From an uncultured Granulosicoccaceae bacterium (GTDB lineage: Bacteria > Pseudomonadota > Gammaproteobacteria > JABXHR01): 8,448 nucleotides of DNA. Shown one piece after another: positions 5,265 through 8,448 of this stretch. A model generated the notes under the pieces. That model worked only from the letters and a program-made list of their open reading frames with translations. It had not been told where the DNA came from and did not search any database. A program made the translations under genes and the position numbers. Each line of letters opens with the position of its first letter. The stretch's first letter is position 1. The stretch is from positions 1-8,448 of the forward strand of contig CAKZUS010000044.1 in NCBI GenBank assembly GCA_937921805.1, read 5' to 3'.

Positions 5265-5621
5265 CTATACGCGAAGAATGGATGCTATTTCTTCTAGTTC
5301 TGCGCGCACTTGCTTCATCAGCAGGTCATTTTGCTGCACATCTGCGGTTTCTTCGTCGTTGCCGAGCTGGAGGCGGGCGCCACTGATGGTAAAGCCTTGC
5401 TCGTAGAGAAGCGTGCGGATTTGACGAATCAGTTGCACGTCGTGACGCTGGTAGTAACGCCGATTGCCGCGGCGTTTACTGGGTTTTAGCTCCGGAAATT
5501 CTTGTTCCCAATAGCGCAGCACGTGCGGCTTGACGGCGCACAGCTCGCTGACTTCACCGATGGTGAAGTATCGCTTGGTCGGAATCTCTGGGAGATCGGG
5601 GGAATTACTGATCTCCAGCAT
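5265..5621 (-). CDS. MerR family transcriptional regulator
   Basis: This 118-residue protein carries an N-terminal winged-helix domain: KRYFTIGEVSELCAVKPHVL (residues 16-35), then RYWEQEFPELKPSKRRGNRR (36-55) and YYQRHDVQLIRQIRTLLYEQ (56-75). The short C-terminal helix (about 92-117) is a dimerisation coiled coil, with no effector-binding domain or metal-binding cysteines of the MerR/CueR type. It closely resembles the conserved regulator found directly after ihfA in Pseudomonas (PA2737-like); its target is not well defined to my knowledge. The ATG at 5621 lies inside the end of ihfA, overlapping it by 17 bases, so the two are translated from one message. An AGAAGA stretch precedes the ATG. 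Confidence 0.93.
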   Translation of the reverse strand: MLEISNSPDLPEIPTKRYFTIGEVSELCAVKPHVLRYWEQEFPELKPSKRRGNRRYYQRHDVQLIRQIRTLLYEQGFTISGARLQLGNDEETADVQQNDLLMKQVRAELEEIASILRV

Positions 5622-5904
5622 ATTCTTCTACTCGTGCTTTGAGTTTTTGCCCAGGACGGAAGGTCACGACGCGACGCGCGCTGATCGGGATTTCTTCGCC
5701 TGTTTTAGGATTGCGTCCAGGGCGTTCATTCTTGTCGCGCAGGATAAAATTGCCAAACCCTGAGAGTTTAACGTCGCGTCCTTGCGCCAAGGCGGTGCGT
5801 ACTTCTTCAAAGAGCTGCTCGACGAGCTCTTTGGCTTCACGTTTGTTGAGGCCCAGCTCATCAAACAACATTTCGGCCAGGTCGGCTTTAGTCAGCGATG
5901 CCAT
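5605..5904 (-). CDS. ihfA: Integration host factor subunit alpha
   Basis: This 99-residue protein is full length. It begins MASLTKADLAEMLFDELGLN and carries the DNABII signature GFGNFILRDKNERPGRNPKT (49-68), followed by a basic beta-arm end (ARRVVTFRPGQKLKARVEE). Pro66 matches the DNA-intercalating proline of E. coli IHF-alpha (Pro65). It forms a heterodimer with IhfB (not in this window) that sharply bends DNA in replication, recombination and transcription. Start ATG at 5904 has GAGG eight bases upstream; that ribosome site overlaps the pheT stop, and the gene gap is only four bases. The merR-like gene overlaps its 3' end. Expression from the pheST transcript is expected, as in other gammaproteobacteria. 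Confidence 0.98.
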   Translation of the reverse strand: MASLTKADLAEMLFDELGLNKREAKELVEQLFEEVRTALAQGRDVKLSGFGNFILRDKNERPGRNPKTGEEIPISARRVVTFRPGQKLKARVEEYAGDQ

Positions 5905-5908
5905 AGTT

Positions 5909-8278
5909 CTACCTCAGTTGGGCGCCGTGGGCGTCGGTGAGGGCCGTCAAGACTTGCTCGGCGACACGGTCGATTTCTTCATCGCCTAGCGTGCCTTCCA
6001 GAGACTGAAAACTCAAGCCCAGTGCTACGCTCTTTTTGCCAGCGGGAATGCCCTCTCCTTGGTAGAGGTCAAACAAGCGGGCATCCACCAGTGGCGCGGC
6101 GGAAGCCGATTCGCGCACGGTGGTAAGTAAGGCCGAGGCGCTCACCTGCTCATCGACCACGACCGCGAGATCGCGGCGAGTAGCGGGATAGCGTGACACG
6201 GGCGTAGCGGCAGCGCGTTGACGGCGGCGCAGCGGTGCAAGGGCCAACTCGAAAAGCTGCGTGGCCGCGATGCCGAGCTTGGCCTGCCATTGCGGATGAA
6301 GCTCTCCAACCCAGCCCACAGCTTCGCCATCGCACACAATACGGGCGCTACGACCGGGGTGTAGAGCGGGATGTTCGGCGGCGACATAGTGCCATGTTGC
6401 ATCGGTAGCGAGTGCGGTCAGTGCCATCAGATCTGCTTTTGCATCAAATATATCGACATCGCGTTGCGCCCACCATCCTTCGCCGTCAAAACGACCGGTG
6501 GATGCCCCTGCAATGACAGGTTCTTGTTGAATATCATTACTTTGTAGCACAAATCTAAGGCCTGATTCAAAAAACCTTGCATCGGGCTGCTGCCGCGCGG
6601 TGTTATGTTGTACAGCGCGCAGCAAGCCTGGCCAGAGAGAAGTGCGCATCACGGCCAGATCGCTGGAGATCGGATTAGCCAATTCAACGGCTTCGGCACC
6701 GCCAGAGAGATCGTGCTGTAGCGACGCATCCACAAAGCTGTAGGTCACGGCTTCTTGGTAGCCGCGCGCGACCAATGTCTCGCGCAAGCGCGCCATGGAA
6801 ACCTGCTCTTCGGGCGCGGCGGCCATCGCTGGGCTGGGCATGGCGTAGTGCTTGGGCAGCGCGGTGTAGCCGTAGACACGGGCGATTTCTTCGACGAGGT
6901 CATCGGGGATATTCAGGTCATAGCGCCAGCTCGGCGCGGTGACATTCCAGCCCGACTCGCTGCTCTGGCAATCACAGCCAAGGCTGGAGAATATCTGTGC
7001 CACGCGCTCTGCGGGCACGGTGCAGCCCAAGCGCCGCGCCAGTTGCTCTTGCGACAAGGCAATTGTGGGCGCAACGCGGGCCATACCGGCTTGTTCGGCC
7101 ACCACGACAGGGCCAGCTTGGCCGCCTGCGATCGCTTGCAATAGCGCCGTAGCGCGCTCCAAAGCGGGCACTTGTAGCTCGGCATCCACGCCGCGCTCGT
7201 AGCGATAGCCCGAATCGGTATGCGTGTTGTACTGGCGCAAGCGGCCAATGATCGCATCGGGTACAAACAGCGCAGATTCGAGCAATATATCGACTGTGGC
7301 ATCGCCCACGCCGCTGTGTTCGCCGCCCATAATGCCAGCCATAGCAATGGGAGCAGCATGATCGCAGATCAGTAGCGTCTGAGCGTCGAGCGTCATATCG
7401 CGACCGTCTAACAAGGTCAGCACTTCTCCGGCTGTGGCATTGCGCACGCGGATGCCGCCCTGGATGGTAGCGAGGTCGAAGCCGTGCATGGGCTGCCCCA
7501 ACTCCAACATCACGTAATTGGTCACATCCACCACTGGATGAATCGCGCGGATACCGCTACGACGCAGACGCTCTGTCATCCACAGTGGGGTGCTCGCACT
7601 GGGATCGATGCCCTTTACGACCCGCGCCGCATAGCGGGCGCAGCCACAGCCCGGGGCAATCTCTACGGGGACTTGATCGTCAACACTGACCGCCACGGGC
7701 GCGCACTCAATCGCGGTCACGGGCGTAGCTGTCGCGGCGGCGAGGTCATGCGCAATGCCACGAATCGCGTTGCAATCGCCGCGATTCGGGGTCAGGTCGA
7801 TATCAATAATGTGGTCTTCTAGGCCCAAATACTCGATCAGACTGGTGCCCACAGGCGCGTCATCGGCCAGCTCCATCAGGCCCTGCGCGTCCTCAGACAG
7901 GCCTAGCTCACGCGCAGAGCACAGCATGCCGTGGCTGGGTTCGCCGCGCAGTTTTGCGGCCTTAATCTGCATGCCATTGGGCATGCTGGTGCCCACTAGT
8001 GCCAGCGGGACTTTGATGCCCTCGCGGGCGTTGGGGGCGCCACAGACAATATTCAGTGTCTCGTCGTCGCCGCCACTGACTCGGCATACGCGCAGCTTGT
8101 CGGCATTGGGGTGCGGGGCGGCCTCAAGAATTTCTCCCACGACGATGGTGTGAGGGAAAGACGCCGCCGCGTCGATGCTATCGACCTCTAGGCCTAGCAT
8201 GGTTAATTGTTCGGCGACTTCGGCTGCGTCAAGCGACGGGTTGACCCAACTGCGCAGCCATTGCTCACTAAATTTCAT
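5909..8278 (-). CDS. pheT: Phenylalanine--tRNA ligase subunit beta
   Basis: At 789 residues it is close to the usual length (about 795 in E. coli). Domains in order: N-terminal fold (1-38); OB-fold tRNA-binding domain from about 42 to 150, with GEILEAAPHPNADKLRVCRV (48-67); B3/B4 editing domain around 210-380, with PVVDVTNYVMLELGQPMHGF (248-267); B5 domain around 403-477, with PDDLVEEIARVYGY (458-471); catalytic-like core around 490-690; C-terminal FDX-ACB anticodon-binding domain (about 695-788), starting SRYPATRRDLAVVVDE. It joins PheS in an alpha2-beta2 enzyme that charges tRNA-Phe and edits mischarged Tyr-tRNA. The ATG at 8278 has AGGAA seven bases upstream. It lies nine bases after pheS and four before ihfA. 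Confidence 0.98.
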   Translation of the reverse strand: MKFSEQWLRSWVNPSLDAAEVAEQLTMLGLEVDSIDAAASFPHTIVVGEILEAAPHPNADKLRVCRVSGGDDETLNIVCGAPNAREGIKVPLALVGTSMPNGMQIKAAKLRGEPSHGMLCSARELGLSEDAQGLMELADDAPVGTSLIEYLGLEDHIIDIDLTPNRGDCNAIRGIAHDLAAATATPVTAIECAPVAVSVDDQVPVEIAPGCGCARYAARVVKGIDPSASTPLWMTERLRRSGIRAIHPVVDVTNYVMLELGQPMHGFDLATIQGGIRVRNATAGEVLTLLDGRDMTLDAQTLLICDHAAPIAMAGIMGGEHSGVGDATVDILLESALFVPDAIIGRLRQYNTHTDSGYRYERGVDAELQVPALERATALLQAIAGGQAGPVVVAEQAGMARVAPTIALSQEQLARRLGCTVPAERVAQIFSSLGCDCQSSESGWNVTAPSWRYDLNIPDDLVEEIARVYGYTALPKHYAMPSPAMAAAPEEQVSMARLRETLVARGYQEAVTYSFVDASLQHDLSGGAEAVELANPISSDLAVMRTSLWPGLLRAVQHNTARQQPDARFFESGLRFVLQSNDIQQEPVIAGASTGRFDGEGWWAQRDVDIFDAKADLMALTALATDATWHYVAAEHPALHPGRSARIVCDGEAVGWVGELHPQWQAKLGIAATQLFELALAPLRRRQRAAATPVSRYPATRRDLAVVVDEQVSASALLTTVRESASAAPLVDARLFDLYQGEGIPAGKKSVALGLSFQSLEGTLGDEEIDRVAEQVLTALTDAHGAQLR

Positions 8279-8287
8279 TGTTATTTC

Positions 8288-8448
8288 CTAGTGAAACTGC
8301 TGTAAAAAGCGCAGATCGTTCTCAAAGAACTGACGCAGATCATCTACCCCGTAACGCAGCATGGCGAAGCGCTCAACCCCCATACCAAAGGCATAACCTT
8401 GGTACTCGTCAGGGTCGAGGCCGACGTTGCGAATCACGGTAGGGTGGA
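8288..8448 (-). CDS. pheS: Phenylalanine--tRNA ligase subunit alpha (3' end only)
   Basis: The last 53 codons of pheS are present, reading HPTVIRNVGLDPDEYQGYAF, then GMGVERFAMLRYGVDDLRQF, then FENDLRFLQQF-H and TAG at 8288-8290. GMGVERFAMLRYG is the class II synthetase motif 3 region with its ATP-binding arginine. The gene continues beyond the right edge of the window. It is followed nine bases later by pheT, the normal pheST order. Confidence 0.97.
   Translation of the reverse strand, partial: HPTVIRNVGLDPDEYQGYAFGMGVERFAMLRYGVDDLRQFFENDLRFLQQFH

Noticed and set aside
6142..8153. Frames on both strands inside pheT
   Set aside because: All lie within a complete pheT with intact domains and are out-of-frame shadows.
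1..8448. CRISPR array, insertion sequence or integrase
   Set aside because: No regularly spaced direct repeats, transposase motifs, terminal inverted repeats or recombinase motifs were seen.

Overview
The window looks like a gammaproteobacterial chromosome. The right half carries the core block pheS-pheT-ihfA-merR-like-tRNA-Pro(GGG), all on the minus strand. This order is familiar from Pseudomonas and related marine gammaproteobacteria. Protein identity (phenylalanine tRNA ligase, IHF-alpha, a MerR regulator with the RYFTIGEVSELC motif) and a complete 77-nt tRNA-Pro with encoded CCA support the call. The species cannot be named from the sequence alone.

Layout. (1) Positions 1-2021, plus strand: a sugar phosphate isomerase/epimerase-like TIM-barrel gene (5' end outside the window) followed one base later by a Gfo/Idh/MocA oxidoreductase, forming a small carbohydrate-modification operon. 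(2) Positions 2022-5144: an accessory block lying beyond the 3' end of the tRNA. It holds a two-gene unit (a 73-residue membrane-anchored protein and a 306-residue TPR protein), a possible 44-residue divergent ORF, a DUF4160/DUF2442 toxin-antitoxin-like pair behind a frameshifted ORF, and gene-poor sequence containing two diverged direct copies of the same coding relic. (3) Positions 5145-8448, minus strand: tRNA-Pro, merR-like, ihfA, pheT and the 3' end of pheS, tightly packed with short gaps or overlaps.

How the genes work together. pheS and pheT encode the two subunits of phenylalanyl-tRNA synthetase. ihfA shares that transcript and supplies one subunit of the IHF DNA-bending protein. The most interesting unit is at 2179-3323. 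Both neighbouring proteins carry two copies of a (G/D)-S-(D/P)-x5-Q element spaced exactly 21 residues apart, next to a membrane anchor in one and a TPR scaffold in the other. This suggests that the two proteins recognise each other or co-assemble through a beta-solenoid or amyloid-like motif, possibly in a signalling or conflict system. The repeat is visible in the sequence; the function is inference.
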